Origin: Alphaproteobacteria bacterium
GTDB lineage: Bacteria; Pseudomonadota; Alphaproteobacteria; DAOWDM01
NCBI GenBank assembly: GCA_030639035.1
Contig: DAOWDM010000078.1
Coordinates: 1-6,865 of the forward strand
Length of the DNA stretch: 6,865 nt
Direction: 5' to 3'
Shown here: positions 5,826-6,865 of the stretch, piece after piece
Layout: each line of letters opens with the position of its first letter
Position numbering within the stretch: position 1 is the first letter of the stretch
Position numbers and translations under genes: made by a program
Notes under the pieces: model-generated
Seen by the model: the letters and a program-made list of their open reading frames with translations, nothing else
Databases searched by the model: none
Told to the model about the DNA's origin: nothing

Positions 5826-6113
5826 GATAATCCTTAAAATATTAAATCTGTTACTAAATGTGTAAATTAAACACACTTATTTCAAAAGATAACGAAGTAT
5901 GCCAAAATCAAACGCATTGTCAATATAAAAAAGCGTTATTTTTCAATGCACTTAAAGAGAGGTAATATAGTACCTTATGCAAAACCATTAAAAAACATAT
6001 AGTTAGTGTGGAAAACAGAAAAAATTTAAGAAAAAATATTAAGGTATTTAATTTGTAATTTCTGATAATATTACTTGTTCTAAATTAAAAAGAAGTGGTT
6101 ACAGGAAGTCGAT
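5826..6113. other. Divergent intergenic region between rplM and the coiled-coil gene
   Basis: These 288 bp contain no convincing gene. The left part holds the rplM leader and promoter; a small hairpin in the leader (TGTGT and ACACA arms around AAATTAA, about 5859-5875) is too weak to call a control element. The right part is extremely AT-rich, with one short hairpin (AGGTA and TACCT around ATATAG, near 5960-5975). GATAAT at 6064-6069 is the best -10-like hexamer for the rightward gene but has no matching -35, so I do not call a promoter there. Confidence 0.6.
5896..5923 (-). promoter_or_regulatory. Promoter of the rplM-rpsI operon
   Basis: On the minus strand a perfect -35 hexamer TTGACA (5918-5923) is followed after 16 nt by CATACT (5896-5901), a 4-of-6 match to the -10 hexamer. 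Transcription would begin near 5889, giving a leader of about 64 nt before the rplM ATG at 5825. A consensus -35 with no competing gene suits a strongly expressed ribosomal operon. Confidence 0.65.
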
Positions 6114-6865
6114 ATGGAAAACATGAATAAAAAAACAGGGGCTGTAAAATTACCTAAACCAATCATTGCAAACCTTGGAAGTAATGGCGGAAAGGTTAGT
6201 TTCGACAGTTTTGAGCAGGTTTCAGAATGGGCAAAAGTCGAGCTGAAAATATGGAGAGATATTTTTGATGCTTGTGATAAATCTCATTATACCTCTTTTA
6301 ATGAAGCAATAATAGGGCAGCAGTTAACAGCTTCTGAAAATCTTGTAGACATAGTTGATTCTATTTTAGATGAAAAAATAGAAATTGATGAGGCGGTAGA
6401 ATCTATAGTGTTGTCTTTTGATTCCTATTCTGCTTTTTGCACCGTTCACAGTAATGGTGTTTTAGGTCAGATGATTGTTACAATGAAGCGTTATCTTCCA
6501 ATGGTGTTTGGAATGCTTGCAGGAGCATCGGCAAGTGCAAAGCCAGAATCAGCTAATTCTTTTAATGTACATGCTGATGCAGAGTCTTTTATATTTGGTT
6601 ATGCTCTTGCTCTTCAATTTCGTTCAGACAACAAAGGTGAATATTCAGATGAAATGCTGACAACAGCGACAAGACAAATAGATGTTTTAGAAGAACGTAT
6701 AGCTCCTTCAGAGGACGCTTTGGCTCGTCTTAATAAAGAACAGACAGCATTCAGGAGCGTTATGGAGGAAGGAAAAGAGCAACTTTTAATTTATCAATGT
6801 GATATCAGAAATAATCTGCAGGATACAAAAGAGAGTATCGACCAAATAAAATTAGAAATAAAACA
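6114..6865 (+). CDS. Coiled-coil protein of unknown function, N-terminal 250 residues (runs off the right edge)
   Basis: The frame is open from the ATG at 6114 to the end of the window, so the C-terminus is missing. AGGA (6103-6106) lies 7 nt before this ATG; a second in-frame ATG at 6123 has no better site. I do not recognise the family. Residues 1-27 are a Lys/Gly/Asn-rich, probably loose leader. About 28-140 look mainly helical (SFDSFEQVSEWAKVELKIWR, then amphipathic helices). Residues 116-140 (VLGQMIVTMKRYLPM..GMLAGASASA) are moderately hydrophobic but interrupted by Lys and Arg, so not a clear membrane segment. From about 178 onward the sequence is charged and heptad-like (ATRQIDVLEERIAPSEDALA and beyond), predicting a long coiled coil that continues past the edge. 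There is no signal peptide. It is divergent from rplM and forms its own transcription unit. A structural or membrane-tethered scaffold is possible, but nothing here fixes its role. Confidence 0.8.
   Translation, partial: MENMNKKTGAVKLPKPIIANLGSNGGKVSFDSFEQVSEWAKVELKIWRDIFDACDKSHYTSFNEAIIGQQLTASENLVDIVDSILDEKIEIDEAVESIVLSFDSYSAFCTVHSNGVLGQMIVTMKRYLPMVFGMLAGASASAKPESANSFNVHADAESFIFGYALALQFRSDNKGEYSDEMLTTATRQIDVLEERIAPSEDALARLNKEQTAFRSVMEEGKEQLLIYQCDIRNNLQDTKESIDQIKLEIK

Noticed and set aside
5826..5876. A 17-residue N-terminal extension of L13 from the ATG at 5876
   Set aside because: The family start MKTYSAK at 5825 has a good AAGGA site, and the upstream part has no homologous character.
5826..5889. 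A ribosomal protein leader riboswitch-like element before rplM
   Set aside because: The leader is only about 64 nt with one 5-bp hairpin, and it does not resemble an L13-binding leader that I know.

Overview
The window looks like a stretch of chromosome from an AT-rich alphaproteobacterium. The best taxonomic clue is ribosomal protein S9: its roughly 37-residue acidic/Thr-rich N-terminal extension before the QGR-YATGKRKDAVARVW core, and its SFQFSKR end, match the alphaproteobacterial form I know. L13 also begins MKTYSAK and carries the HPHEAQ-PE-LDVA-MN tail usual in that class. The AT richness and a dispersed palindrome between genes would suit an uncultured, possibly host-associated lineage, but that is inference.

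Layout from left to right. (a) 1-609, minus strand: the first 203 residues of an unrecognised, very acidic protein built around four and a half nearly perfect 57-bp (19-residue) tandem repeats. It has its own putative promoter and continues past the left edge. (b) 686-729: a strong hairpin terminator for the next gene. (c) 750-2579, minus strand: complete GTP-dependent phosphoenolpyruvate carboxykinase. (d) 2580-2756: a divergent regulatory gap with a 10-bp tandem duplication. (e) 2757-3737 and 3757-4725, plus strand: two adjacent paralogues, about two thirds identical, each with four copies of a degenerate 22-residue ankyrin-like motif. They sit 19 nt apart and probably form one operon. (f) 4726-4860: a convergent gap with a mobile-looking palindrome and a bidirectional terminator. 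(g) 4861-5825, minus strand: the rplM-rpsI operon (L13 then S9), tightly coupled, with a near-consensus promoter upstream. (h) 5826-6113: a divergent gap. (i) 6114 to the right edge, plus strand: the start of an unrecognised protein with a long predicted coiled coil.

The housekeeping genes (PEPCK, L13, S9) are conventional and intact. The accessory content is the acidic repeat protein, the ankyrin-like tandem pair and the coiled-coil protein. I found no RNA genes, CRISPR, IS elements or phage genes. No gene set here forms a recognisable defence or secretion system. The most unusual element is the tandem paralogue pair, whose sequence identity is mosaic: blocks identical at the DNA level alternate with strongly diverged blocks.
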